A stretch of 64,000 nucleotides of DNA from Trichoplax adhaerens (lineage: Eukaryota > Placozoa > Uniplacotomia > Trichoplacea > Trichoplacidae), in NCBI RefSeq assembly GCF_000150275.1, contig NW_002060947.1, positions 294,695 through 358,694 of the forward strand, given 5' to 3'. Under the pieces are notes generated by a model. That model had not been told where the DNA came from and searched no databases. It was given only the letters and a program-made list of their open reading frames with translations. The first letter of the stretch is position 1; each line of letters starts with the position of its first letter. Below, piece by piece: positions 1-12,593 of the stretch. The position numbers were made by a program, and so were the translations under genes.

Positions 1-1004
1 AATGCCATTGTGAAGAATATAATTCAATCAAAATCTCAATTAGAATTTTGATGGAGGGAAATCAATTTTGAAATTTACCGATATAATCTAATGATTGGTC
101 CTCTCAATAACGGTATCTTTGTAAGCAGCGTTGATATATCAATATATTTATTACCTGTGATAGTTTATTACAGGTACTGCAGTATCAAATCGATAATGAC
201 TCAAAGTTTTATTGAAAAGCCTAATCTATACCTATTTTGTGATTATTACGACTAAATGGACAATCTCTAGTACATATCATAGTCAATAAGCTAGATTCTG
301 TTCAAAAATATAAACAAAGATTCATTTTCAAAGAAGTTTTTAACGAATCAAATATACACTTTTACGTGTGATCCTACTTTTATCCTCCCTTTTTGTCTAT
401 TATTCGTATATCTCGTATTAATAGTAATATGGTACGTAGGATAATTAGTCTATTACTATAGTTTTTTAAGAAGGTTATACAGCAAGCGATCTAAATATAG
501 CAATAGCGATAGTAAGAACGGAAAAAAAGCAATTTTCGTATCTAGGATATTAAGGGTCACTAATAACCCATTGCATACTGATCATTATCATAGCAGCGGT
601 TTAATATTATATTATAATCAAATTAATGGTATACTAGCAGTATGATGTGTATGATCACGAAAATTAAAAATTTGTAGAAAATTAAAACCTGATTACATCT
701 TTATACAATAATAATCTATCTAATTTCGCTCTAGCCTGATATATCTACAAGAAAGAATTCCAGTCAGAACTACTGAATAATCCAAACTTACTAGTTTATA
801 TACAATACTTTTCGTTGCGTTTGCAGCCGCAATCAAGATAGCAATATTTTACCTTATTCTTCAATTATTATTATTAACAACGAAATTTAACAGCGAACTA
901 TTTATAATCCAATATGGCAATAGCTACAGTAATTACGTAGACATTGTTTATATCAGCTAATATGTATGATGAACTTAATATATTCTAATATATGAATTAC
1001 TTAT
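1..1004. other. AT-rich intergenic region
   Basis: No open frame or splice-bounded exon is convincing here. The sequence is AT-rich and unstructured by eye up to the first LTR-like element. Confidence 0.5.
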
Positions 1005-1640
1005 TGTTTCGGTATTATACACTATAACATCTAGATTAGAGTAGAAATATCTATGTAGGATAATTTTGTTGATTAACCCTTATTTAAAGACTTTCTAATT
1101 TAGATATGTGATGTTTAAATGTAGCACAAGCTTGTATGGCGATATATAGAAACAGCCTACTCAAATAAATAGTTTAATTTGGGAATCAAGAATAATTTTC
1201 TTACAATTCAAATCACCGTGATTGTAACTTACTTATCGTAGATTGTAGATCATCATAGAAATGTTCCGTGATAGGACATATTGTAATCTGACAATGTTGT
1301 ATTTGTCATTCGATGTCTATGTTCGTAAATACTGTTTTCTTCATTAGGTAGCAGTAGATAAAATTAGCTATTAATTCATTAGCAGGTTTCAACGTTAGTA
1401 TTACTAACTAGGATGTATTTGCTATTGTAGAAGAATATATTAATGCGATATATTGTATAATTAAATGAGTTATTAAGATTAGTATTTAACGTAAGATACG
1501 AAGGGTCTAATTCTTTTTGTAGTCTACTGGTATAGGAAAAGTGTTCCTAAAAGAGTAGATATTACTCCCTGATCTTTGGTTCAGGGAATTAACTTATTGA
1601 TCGTGCATTAGGTTATCTTGTTACAAAGCTGTTTATAACA
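1005..1640 (+). mobile_element. Degenerate solo LTR-like element, subfamily A
   Basis: This is the most diverged of six subfamily A copies. It starts TGTTTC and ends ATAACA, so the TG/CA ends are kept but worn. The flanks CTTAT (1000-1004) and CTAAT (1641-1645) match at 4 of 5 bases and read as an old target-site duplication. Internal blocks shared with the better copies include the segment after position 1040 (ATTAGAGTAGAAATATCTAT), the AACGTAAGATACGAAG block near 1488 and the TTATCTTGTTACAAAGCTG block near 1614. No coding frame is present. It is an independent insertion from the copy at 2503, because each has its own flanking duplication. Confidence 0.6.
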
Positions 1641-2502
1641 CTAATCTACTCTAACATCTACAATCAATAGTGACTCAACATTCTACCGTCTTAAATTACG
1701 GTCTATGTCTATAAGCTATTGAATATGCCTTAGATAAATAGAAAGCTGCGATTCTGTAAATCATATTAAGTAAAGCTAATAATCTATAATTCAAAGATAA
1801 GTCACGCTATGCAAAGCTATTATCAATAATGTTTAAGGCTTTCTTAACTAAAATCTTAGTAGATGACGGTTATTTGATGCAGAAACAGTCTTAAATTTAG
1901 GAATAGATAGGTTAAAATGATAATTATAATTGTACATTGCCTAAACGGGATGTATTAATCACCTTTAATGATCTTCAGATTTGAAAGCACCTTTTAAAAG
2001 TTTATATCAAACGTTCTAGGGTAACAATCTAATATATGCTTGTTAGTTTGTGTTTAGATGTATTGTTAGTTCGATGGTAAAGTAATAAATTCAAAGGATT
2101 AGAATGTATTTTAATCAGTGTTAATGAAATTTCTTTAATATATTTATTTAGTAAGTTGTTAAAGACTAGGCGACTCGTATAACTAAACCAGTTTTATGCA
2201 TCTACGTATATTCAATAAGCTGTAATATTACGATTAATAAAGTAAGTGGGATTTCTAGCGAGATTAGAAACTGAGCAAAATATTATTTTGATTTAACTAA
2301 ACATTGGAACACCAACTACTTAGTATTAAAATTACAAATTTGTAGTGTAATGAAAATCTGCTCTCAATATGACAAGTTAAGAGTGCTATTAAGTGATAAT
2401 TGGAATTTTTCATTTTTGCTGCATTTATTTAAAGCTGATAGTTTATGTATAGCGGTTTCTAAGAGAAATATTACCAATCCAAAAATCGGTCTTTCAAGTT
2501 GC
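1641..2502. other. AT-rich spacer between two LTR-like copies
   Basis: Only a 67-codon chance frame (2350-2553) is seen, and it runs into the next element. No retrotransposon gag or pol coding is visible, so the two flanking copies are not the ends of one intact element. Confidence 0.5.
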
Positions 2503-3134
2503 TGTTACAATGTTATATACTGTATTAGAGTAGAAATATCTATGTTAGGATAATTTTGTTAGCCTATACTTATTTAGTTGAGAATTAATTTGGATATACT
2601 GTGTTTTAATATAGCACTGACTTTTTATGACAGTGACATACACATATACTGAAATTAATACTGTAGTAATATTAAGGAATGCGAATTATCTTCTTACTGT
2701 TCGAATCATTGTGATTGTAACTTACTTATGGTAGATTGTAAATTATCGTGGAAATGTCCCATGATAGGACATACGTAATCCTATTATTCTGTATTATTCA
2801 TCAGTTGTCTATGTTCGTAAATACTGCTGTCTGCATTAGGGAGCAGCAGCTAAAATTAATGTCTAATTCAGTAAATGATTCCAAAGTTAATCGTACTAAC
2901 TATAACTCATGAACTATTGAGGAAGATTATATAAATGCAGTATATATCGTGTAATAAAGTGGATTCTCAAACTTAGTGTTTAACGTAAAATACGAGACGT
3001 CTAAGCCTTAGTGTAGTCTACTAGTAGAGCAAAAGTGTTCCTGATAGTGCAAATATTATTCCTTAATGCAAAATTCAAGGAATTGACTTATTGATCGTAC
3101 ATTACGTTATCTTGTTGCAAGCTGTTTTGTGATA
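2503..3134 (+). mobile_element. Solo LTR-like element, subfamily A (aged)
   Basis: It starts TGTTACAATGTTATATACTG and ends GTTTTGTGATA, where the last bases are a worn form of TGTGACA. The flanks GTTGC (2498-2502) and CTTGC (3135-3139) match at 4 of 5 bases. The sequence aligns by eye along its whole length with the copies at 11959, 25745 and 55536, with many substitutions. It has no coding capacity. Confidence 0.75.
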
Positions 3135-3139
3135 CTTGC

Positions 3140-6100
3140 CGTGGCATTAATACTTATTTACTGGCTGTCAACTGGAATAACTATTCTTCCTCCACATACA
3201 ATAGTAATCTTGACATATTAAGACTTTAAAGTAATATACTTATCCTAAATAATTGCAAGTAATGGTACTGGTATATGCCAAATGATTGCCTATGCTTAGA
3301 TCTATCATATACAGAAAATAGCCTCATGGAAACTACTATAATCTTTGAATTTATCACCTTGGCGTGTTGTTTTAGCTTTTTGCAAGCCAAAGTCTTCAGT
3401 GTTTTAGCCAATTAGGTGTTTAAATTTTTAACACTTAATTCATGATATCATTAATAAAAACACTTTAAATAGTAATTTTACAATTAAAAAAATAACTCTG
3501 TTATTGGTTATACATTTATGTATCTGTTATAACTTTGTGCAGCAATTACATGATGTAGTACGGTATTTGGATTCACATGGTAGCATAACGATTGATTAGA
3601 CATAAGTGATTTATTATGATTACCAGACTCGCCGAGGTTCTTTAATTGTAATGCTCTAATCTAGGCTGGAATCCTAAGTATACTATAATGAACAACTATC
3701 GGTAATATTTTTCAGAGTAGCTAAAGCGATCGGGCTTTCATATCCTGAAAAGGATATTGTAATAGTATCAATTATATCAACATCTATTAAATTAAAGTAA
3801 CCGGGTGAGTTCTTTGATTAGTTTACAATTACTATTATAGTCCGGCAAATTAATTAAAAATAAAGTAAACTTTTAAAGGATGCCAATGCACAGCTGAATT
3901 TATACAGTCGACGTAATCATTGTGATTTTAATCTGCATTCAAATTTTAATCGCTTAATTGCTTAAATTTTGAATATTTGATGATATTCTATTATTTTTAA
4001 TTCTAGGGTTAAATAGATATTTGTTTAAATCTGATTTCGAATTGGAATTTGTAATTTTTTTGGGGGGTATGGTATGTGTTTTCGTTAGAGAAAATCCTGT
4101 TAATTTAAAAACATACTGTAGATATTTGTCAATTACGAACCTTCGTGGCATGAGCTGTTTCCAACAATAGATACTTTAGAAAGGACCATAATGGTGTCAC
4201 AAGATCGATTACGTTAGCTACTTTGAATAAATTGCGGTATAACTGTATGGGATATTAAAGAGACTTGCATTAAACTTTTATTGATTACTCGTTTCAATTA
4301 CCTAGCTTTTGAATGAATTGTAGCGATGAACTATACGTAGGAAAGTTGATGTACGAAATTTATCATGTGATAAATATTAATGCTATTTATAAATATACTG
4401 AAAATAAACATAGTATAGAGAACTAAGTTTATCAGCGTTAATGAACAAGTATTTCTATTAATTATTAAAAGGATATGGATGAATAATTATTTGACTACCA
4501 GGAAAATTTATTTTGAGAAACAAGAGGCATACCAATTTATGTTATGAACCTGAATTTTCGTAGTGATGGCGATACGAGTATTCAATAACATCAAACTAGT
4601 GAGGAAGCTGTAATAATCCTAACGATTTTGGGACATATCAAAACTGTGCTTATTAGTGCATTATGCTAATTTATTTAAAAATTTTATGATTTCTATGGAA
4701 ATACTACAAAATGATTGCACTGCGTGATTTACTCTACAAATTTCATTAGATGATTAAAGAAAGAGCTTTGCAATACAGTCTGCTGATTTCAAGCTTTGTC
4801 ATTACCGTATATTTTCTATCAAATTTGAAAAAGTCTAATAATATTGGAAAATTTTATTTATAAGATGTGAATTGAATATCTTTCTGAACTTTCCGGAATG
4901 ATTTTAAATTATAATTATTAGATGCAATAATCACGCAAGAAACTTTAAAATTGAAAGTAGTTATTATATAACATCATGATAACTGTCTTAGGAAAGATAT
5001 TCTAAATAGACTATGTAATTGCTGTCAAAATCTTCACAAGCGATAGATTCTCAATTTAGCAGCCGTAATGCTGTTCTTTAAGTATCGCTGAAACAAATAC
5101 AAATCGATACTTAGTTAATGATAGCAGCGTTGCTAAAACAAAAATCTAATTATTTATAGGCAACGTTCACCTTATTCCTACACTTCTTAATCAAAGGGTG
5201 ATATAACACTCAGGCGAATATGCAGATTAAACTAGATATACTGTAGCTTGTAATTATTTACAAGGCCGTTTATATAAGACTACCTATTGATATCTTTAAA
5301 ATCCTTCAAAACAAGCTAGAAAAACGCAGCAAAAATAAAAATATAATACTTTTGAGATCTATTAAAGCCTTCTTTCACAAGGGAATAAAAAATTGAATGT
5401 ATGAAGTTAAATGAAAGTTAAATAGAATGTTGCGTGCACCTTTTTTGCTATACTCTTTGTAATTTCTAGCTTATAATCTCGATTGCGTTTTTGCCTCAAA
5501 CATAGTTATGCTATATTTCTGTGACCCCGAAGATATCTATACCCTGATATTGTCTATAGACAATGAAAAGTAATTGAAAATTAATATCAAAATCTTTGTT
5601 ATTGCTAAGTATGTCTATTTAAATAATAAAGGAAAAATATTTATAATTATAAAAATAAATGTTGAACTCCCAATTGATCAATTAAATGACGATAAAATAA
5701 GTTTGAATTGTTATAGTTACTATTTATATTATTATTGATACAAAAGCATTGATTTCAGAAAGCAATTATAGGTCTCTATAATATCATTGAAATGAACAAT
5801 AAATAGCTGCGTATATGGTGATAGAATTTCAATCAAATTATTTATTCTACGATTGAATTCCGGTCTCAATTATATATACAAAATTATCGATTGTCACGTA
5901 CATAGTTTAATTTCGATTAAATATCTTAAATAAGAGGAATTCTCAACCGAGAGTATCATTAAAATAAGTTCCTTTGGTAAATGGATGAAATCAACACCAG
6001 AAGGATTTCTTTGCATTACTGATTCTGAAATGTGATGAATTTAATTGACCGTTGATCTGTAGGTTAGTCGTAGAGGCTTCCATGAAAAACTTAATATTAT

Positions 6101-6601
6101 TTGATTGCGTAGTTATTTCGTGCACTTTAAAAATGTATTCCTTCCAGTAAATATTTTCGTGCGTGATTTATATATTAAATACAAATTGCTTTTAATTTCA
6201 TTTCATACTGCTCCGTTACCAATAAAACCATCTACTCTGTGCAAGAAAATAATCGTACATTAATCTTACGCCTTTTTGCTTATCTCTACATTAGCCCTTT
6301 TACATCTGATATAGTAACAATCGCTCTTTAAAATAATCTCATTTACTTTCGTTATTGTTCTCTATCTGTAAAATTTACTTTAAAAGTATCATAAAATAAA
6401 TCTAAGTGCAATCTGATTAGAACTGTCTAGAGGTTGAACTTTAAATGACTTATGATCCGTGTAGATTTGAAGTCTTTTCCCTAAAACCAATAGCATTAGA
6501 CTCTAATATTTGATATTTACATTTTAAGCTATTAAGGAGAGGTTAAGAATTCCAACTATCCTGGTAAAGATCTTTATGACTAATTGTCATTGAATAACAG
6601 C
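3140..6601. other. AT-rich intergenic region upstream of the first receptor
   Basis: Small frames near 3226-3411 and 3954-4151 on the minus strand lack recognisable motifs or splice context. The last few hundred bases should contain the promoter and 5' UTR of the receptor gene, but no specific element can be assigned. Confidence 0.45.
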
Positions 6602-8409
6602 ATGGCAAATCTCACTGCACAGCGTAACATTAGGAGTTCATCTATTGCCAAATCTTTTATGCATGTAATTAGTATCTTAGAATTTTGCCTTTGCATCTTG
6701 TTCAATATGCTGGTCGTGCTATTTTTTCTTCGAAAAGGAAGGAGAAGGCTGTCATCAACACAATTTCTCATCGTAGCAGTATCAGTCACGGATATGTTTT
6801 ACACTTGTAGTGGGTAAGTATGGTGATAGAATTTTTTTTAATTTATAGTAGACTTTAAGGGTAATAGAACTACTTGGATCATGTATCTTATAGTATTCAA
6901 CTTTTACCGTCGGTTTCTATTTGGAAAATTTGTCAAAGTCAATGCTCCAAGCTGAACTGATAAATGCTCGACATCGTTAATCTATATGGCTGTACTTCGT
7001 TATTTAAGTAAAATACGATAAATTTTATGCTATTTATTAGCAGTAGAGCAATACGAACTATTGATTAGCGCATTAGATAGCTCCAAAAGTTAAAATTTGA
7101 ATAAAGTCAGTTGATAATTAATACTGCAATGGATCTCTGAAATAATCATTTTGAAACTGGTAAATTAATAGGACTATGTAAAGAAAACTTATCATATTTT
7201 GGGCTTCCATAAGCATTAGCGGCAAACAATTATATCTTTGAAGCCATTTAAGCACCATAAAAATAAGATTGAAAAATCTACAAATATATATTTGCATCTA
7301 GCTATTCATTTCAATTTATTACATTACTTATTTCTAATAGCCATTAAAAACTGAGCTTACTTTGATTAAATCTTAATCGCAATATTAGCAATATTCATGT
7401 TAATTTACATGTTCTGGGGCAATACGTTTTTGCATTATACACCCGATTTTTAAAAATAAGAAAGACAGAATCATGAAGAGATTTCCATTCTTAATTCAAG
7501 CAATCTACTAAATTACATAATTTTTAATCTAGGGTTGCAGCCGCTTTAATTACTGGGATTTTTTCAGAAACAAGTGAAAGCGCCTTTTCAGTAATTAATC
7601 CAATTATTTGTCAGTTAATGATAACTTTTCAATTTATACTTATTGAAGCCAGTGTCTTAACGCGTTTCCTTCTATCAATGGCTCGCTATGCTGTCATTAC
7701 GAGAAATATGAAAACTATCAACACAGGAACAATGCAAAAGCTACTTACATTTCCAATCATAAAATGGATGCTTTTTATGGTTTGGACAGGCTCCATTTTG
7801 GTAATAACCATACCAAAATGGCTTCCTCCAAATTCAATATTTCAGCAGCAGAATAAAACTGTTTTAATCTCCTGTTCAATTTTGAGTTCTAGCGAATTGT
7901 CATCGGACGAGAAATTCTATAATTTCATCTTGTCCATTTTAACCATTGTTGTGCCAAGCCTGTTCATCCTGAATAATTATGTCCTCATTCTCAAGCACTT
8001 AAGTAGCAGTGCACGGCGTGTCAGTAGCTATAATGGAGGACATTTGGCAGTAGCCTATGCTAAACTAATCATGAACCAAAATCGTCGAACCTCAATTAAT
8101 GCAATAGAAAAGCAAATGTTGCGTATATATACACTAAAGCGTAGGCGCTCTCAGCAGCGACAGTTAGCTACAACTGTTATGATTCTTTCCTCGACATTAA
8201 TCATTTCTTATTATCCTATTGTAATTATTAATATTGCCGCAAACTTTACTACAGTATCTGTATCTAGTCTTTACGTGCAAGTTGTATTATCGATTTCCTA
8301 TCTTATTAGCATTGTTGCTCCAATGCTGTTATTAGTTCGTAATAGAAAACTGCAGTCATATGTAAAGTCTTGGTTTAAAACAAACTCTGTGTCTCCAATT
8401 GATCAGTAA
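6602..8409 (+). CDS. Divergent class A GPCR, two exons
   Basis: Seven-transmembrane receptor of the rhodopsin type, predicted at the plasma membrane; the ligand is unknown. Exon 1 is 6602-6813 (donor GGTAAGT) and exon 2 is 7533-8409 (acceptor TTTTTAATCTAG), joined in phase 2 to give 362 residues. The ATG at 6602 is the first true start; the frame is also open to a TTG just upstream. TM1 carries N35 in FNMLVV, TM2 carries the conserved Asp (VTD, D64), and C97 is the likely TM3 disulfide cysteine. The usual DRY at the end of TM3 is ARY (121-123), the CWxP of TM6 is SYYP (296-299), and the NPxxY of TM7 is APMLL (333-337). A long basic third loop (about residues 230-270) precedes TM6. Intron 6814-7532 is 719 bp. 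It is a paralogue of the gene at 24385. The family call is firm; coupling and ligand are open. Confidence 0.85.
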
Positions 8410-11400
8410 TGCTTTTGCCGTTATTTTTATACTGATGTCCTACTTTATAAAGCGTTGCATTGCACCAAAAGCCTAAAATTTTGAATTATCAAATTTCATT
8501 GCCACTTTTCTCCTGCAATTTGATAATAAAAGCATTAATGAATGAGAAGCTAACAAAAATTGTACCGAATTCTTTCTCAAGTTTGAGCATTTTTATCAGA
8601 AGTATGGAATAAATAGCTTCAAACGTAATAAAATTATTAAGTTACCCCTTCGTTAACATATATTTAGCCTGTGCAGATTTGCTTTCCAGAAGATCCATGC
8701 TTCCTATGGTAACGATGAAGATTATTTTTACAGTATGCTTGAGTATTAGTAAACTTCTTTATTTTACAAACTGTTTTATACACTGCCCTAATTCATTACT
8801 ATTATCTAGTCATGCATTTATTTTCCACGGCAACCCTAGTTATTGCTATAGTACCGTAAAAGTCCTGAAATAATAATTTACTAACTTCGAAGTTCACGGT
8901 AACTAAATCATTACCAAAGCCCTATTTATTTCTTTCCCAGAATTCCTGTAAATGAAGAAATTGAACATATGAGGTAATCTTGAAGAATATTTAGATTAGA
9001 CACACTCCTTGCTGACTGTAATTTAAGCGACTACAAAATTCCAAATTACTAAAATTAAAACTTTACTAGATCATTATACAAAGATATCAATCTAAATACT
9101 GCTCTACTCTAATCGAATGCAGTTACTAGAAAGGCTTCTAGATAGAACTACTGAATAATTCAAAGTTGCCTGTTATGTGCTTTTCATATTATTTGTTGCT
9201 GTAATCAACATAGAACATTTCACCTTATTTTACACTTATTTAGATTACAATTATTATTAGCAACAACAATTTATAGTGGACTACAATCCAATATGGTAAT
9301 AGCTACTGCATTCACGAAGACATTATTTCTGTCAGACAGTAGGTACGATGAACTATCTATATTCTAATACATAATTTACATATCTGCTTTTATTTCTAAC
9401 TTCAATCGTGACTCAAATACTCTACTGTATATGGTCATCTGTACTCTGATATAGAATCTTGAATTATAGTTTACGCCTATGAGCTACTAAATATGCCTTG
9501 CGATAAATATATGAAGCTACGATGCCGTACATGATTTGAAATATGGCTAATAATATACGATCCAATACTAGGTTACACTACATGAACTTATTGGCAAATA
9601 ATGGATATAATCTTTGATTTCGTACACAAAGCGATGTAATTATGACATGCGCTAAAAATACTTTTACTATACATGTTTAGTCATAGTGCGATTTATCATA
9701 AAACTTGACCTTATAGTAAACTTATTTGAAAAAGAGCCAGCTAAACAGCTGTAACGAAGCCGCTTATATCGATTAATCATACCAGATTAAATATATAATT
9801 CAGTAAAGTTTAAATTGACAGCTATAACTATTTAAAGATACTTGTAAATGAAATCTTTATAATTTGGCCTGAGAAATTTTTTTTCCGGTTCATAATTGTG
9901 ATCAATGCGATTACATGCAAAATTTATGAATTACACTGCTTACATCAATTATTACTAGAGTAGCTCGTTAATACTTTCTGAAGCACCTCTCATTGGCATA
10001 ATTTGGAAACTTATTCAGCTAATTATGCGGAAGTTTATTTTATTCTATCAATAAGGAGTGTTGGAAAACTACAATGCATTTTGTGTACAAAATAATGAGG
10101 CATGACCAAGGCTTACGGACAGTTTAATAATTATATATCTTAATTTTATTTTCCATAGCCCGTTAGAATCACAAGCGATACATTCATTTCAATTATCCCA
10201 CCTTAGTCATTGCTAGTTATATACAGTCTTGATTGCCTTTTAAGATTTTTACTATTGGGTTAATCATTTATTCGCTAAGACAGTATCTTAGAGAGTATTT
10301 CTATAAGTATAAAAATCAGCACGGAATATTCTGGAAAAATTTTGATCATATAAACAATCCAATGTATTATTATACGTCATTTTAAAAATTTCACTGAAAA
10401 CAATTCCGAGACAACAACGCTTTTAATTAATTGTTTGCTATCATAACCGCATAAACTGCATGCGTGGCTATGTTATTGGTAGATTGAAAACTTTTCCTAT
10501 CATTAAATAATACTTATGACATAAAACACAAATCAAGCTTAAAGAATGTCAGTATTTCCGCTAATTTCAAATGTGATGAATTACGAAATCAGAAATATAT
10601 ATATTGGTATTATTACGTGTGAAGATTGGCAATTGTTGTGTGCAGAACTTGGGGAAATTAAATCAATTTTAATAAAAAGCAAAGAGGTTCTCAGCTATAT
10701 TTGTGCTACAGTTCTGGGAAAACAAGGTGTTAATTAATGATAGTTAAAGTTTTTATTATGCTTTTGGATACTTTTAAATGATTAAAAAATGTGGACTGCT
10801 TGCTTTAAGATAACTGTACTTATAGAAAACTACCGGTACTTCTCTAAATCAGTTATGTAGAATTTCAAATTTCAAATATCTGCTTATATTTCATTTTAAA
10901 GTTAGCGACTAGTAACTCCCATAAAATTTAAAAGACATTCTAAATTAACTGGTATAAATTATGTACTGTAATAAAAACGACAAGAGTTAATGTTACTTCT
11001 ATAAGCTGTTTCGCCTCATTTATTTTGTTTGCTGTCCACAGATTATCTCCATATAGATCAGGCTCTAAATTATTTTTAAGTTTACATAACTGGGTCAGAA
11101 TTCTTGTAAAAATTAATAAAGAAATCAAACTTATTCGATCGCATCATGATGTTCATAATTCATTATTAAGCCAGGACAACTTTGGCATTCATGAGGATTG
11201 TCTATAACTTATTCAATATCTGTTAATAAATAAATGTTATTAACAATTAATAAAATCTTAATTACTAATTATTAAGGCTAATGATACAATTAATTGAGGG
11301 AGTCTGTACTCCGTCACAATGTTATATCACTATTAAAAAATAGCTATATGATGATTTGTTAGTGTATTTATCAATCATATTAATAAACTAAATTCTGTTG

Positions 11401-11435
11401 CTATAAGCCAGTACCCCAATATTCGAATGAATTTA
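8410..11435. other. Intergenic region downstream of the first receptor
   Basis: It holds the 3' UTR of the receptor and otherwise AT-rich sequence. One ATG-initiated 63-codon frame at 10546-10737 is listed separately as a weak candidate. Nothing else is supported. Confidence 0.45.
10546..10737 (+). CDS. Weak candidate small ORF (63 aa)
   Basis: The frame has a true ATG and ends in TAA. Its middle reads EDWQLLCAELG, which recalls the W..L...LG core of death-fold domains, followed by a short amphipathic stretch ending in GKQG. The whole is about ten residues too short for a complete death domain, and no flanking splice sites or partner exons were found. It may be a relic exon or chance. No function is claimed. 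Confidence 0.15.
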   Translation: MSVFPLISNVMNYEIRNIYIGIITCEDWQLLCAELGEIKSILIKSKEVLSYICATVLGKQGVN

Positions 11436-11485
11436 NNNNNNNNNNNNNNNNNNNNNNNNNNNNNNNNNNNNNNNNNNNNNNNNNN
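11436..11485. other. Assembly gap (50 N)
   Basis: A run of exactly 50 Ns; the true gap size may differ. It lies about 470 bp upstream of an LTR-like element, so repeats may have broken the assembly here. Confidence 0.99.
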
Positions 11486-11953
11486 ATTCGGGATAATTGA
11501 TCAATCAATACACAATATAATCCCACTTAAGCCATAAAAATCAGTTCGAAAAATTTTAAGAATGAATCGCCGAATTTTTTAGGATGGTATTCCTATAATT
11601 TTGGTTCTATAAGGGGTAATCAAACATAATGTTATCGTCCTAACTTTGATACTTAACTCTCATTTCCGTATAAATTTGTAGCTAAACAATAGGAAAAGCT
11701 AAATTGAGCTACGAACTGATCATAAATTCTCTTCAGTCATATAAAAATATCATCTCACAATTTCATAATCGTTACTGAAGAACTGAAGTGAGTTGTTGCT
11801 ATAAAGTGCCGGCATCGGTCAGTGGTATTTCGCCTAAATATTATAAATAATTATAAAACCGTAGCTACGGTGCAGGACCCTCATTAGTAAAGTGATCCTT
11901 TATGTCGTTACTTAGATGACTTGCATATTAAAATGAAGATAATTTGTTAAAGA
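11486..11953. other. Spacer between gap and LTR-like element
   Basis: AT-rich sequence without a supported feature. Confidence 0.5.
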
Positions 11954-11958
11954 CTTAA

Positions 11959-12588
11959 TGTGACAGTGTTAAATACTGTATTAGAGTAGAAATATTTATG
12001 ATAGGATGATCCTGTTAGCCTATCCTTATTTAGTTAACTTCTAATTTGGATATACTGTGTTTTATTATAGCACTGACTCTTTATGACAGTGACACTTATA
12101 CACATACTGAAATTAATAGTTATAATAGGGAATGCAAATCATCTACTTACAGTTCGAATCATTGTGATTGTAATTTACTTATGGTACATTGTAAATTATC
12201 GTGCAAATGGGCCGTGATAGGACATATCGTAATCTGACTATTCTATATTAGTCATTACATGTCTATATTCGTAAATACTGTTGTCTGCATTAAGGGAGCA
12301 GTAGCTAAACTTAATGTCTAATTCAGTAAATGATTCCAATGTTAATCGTATTAACTATGACTCATGAATTATTGAGGAATAGTATATAAATGCAGTATAT
12401 CGTGTAATAAAGTGGATTCTCAAACTTAGTGTTTAACGTAAAATACGAGGCGTTTAAGTTTTTGTGTAGTCTGCTAGTAGAGTAACAGTGTTTGTGATAG
12501 TGCAGATATCGTTCCTTGATACGTGGTTCAAGGAATTGACTTATTGATCGTACATTACGTTATCTTGTTGCAAAGCTGTTTTGCGACA
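11959..12588 (+). mobile_element. Solo LTR-like element, subfamily A
   Basis: A 630-bp element that starts TGTGACAGTGTTAAATACTG and ends GCTGTTTTGCGACA. The flanks CTTAA (11954-11958) and CTGAA (12589-12593) match at 4 of 5 bases. TGT...ACA ends with a 5-bp duplication fit a solo LTR left by recombination. The body is nearly collinear with the copies at 25745, 55536 and, inverted, 14931. There is a 63-codon TTG-initiated frame inside (12046-12237), but it is just a consequence of sequence conservation and is broken in the copy at 14931. Confidence 0.85.
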
Positions 12589-12593
12589 CTGAA

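Noticed and set aside
1005-3134. The two direct copies as 5' and 3' LTRs of one element
   Set aside because: Each copy has its own distinct flanking duplication and there is no coding region between them.
6580-6789. A 69-codon frame antisense to receptor exon 1
   Set aside because: Antisense shadow of a well-supported exon.
12150-12165. GTTCGAATC inside subfamily A, matching a tRNA-type B box (possible SINE)
   Set aside because: No A box at suitable spacing, no tRNA-like fold and no 3' tail; TGT...ACA ends with 5-bp duplications fit an LTR better.
12046-12237. A 63-codon frame conserved in three LTR-like copies (also 25832-26023 and 55623-55814)
   Set aside because: It has no ATG (TTG start), its conservation only follows the DNA similarity of the copies, and it is broken by a stop in the close copy at 14931-15551.
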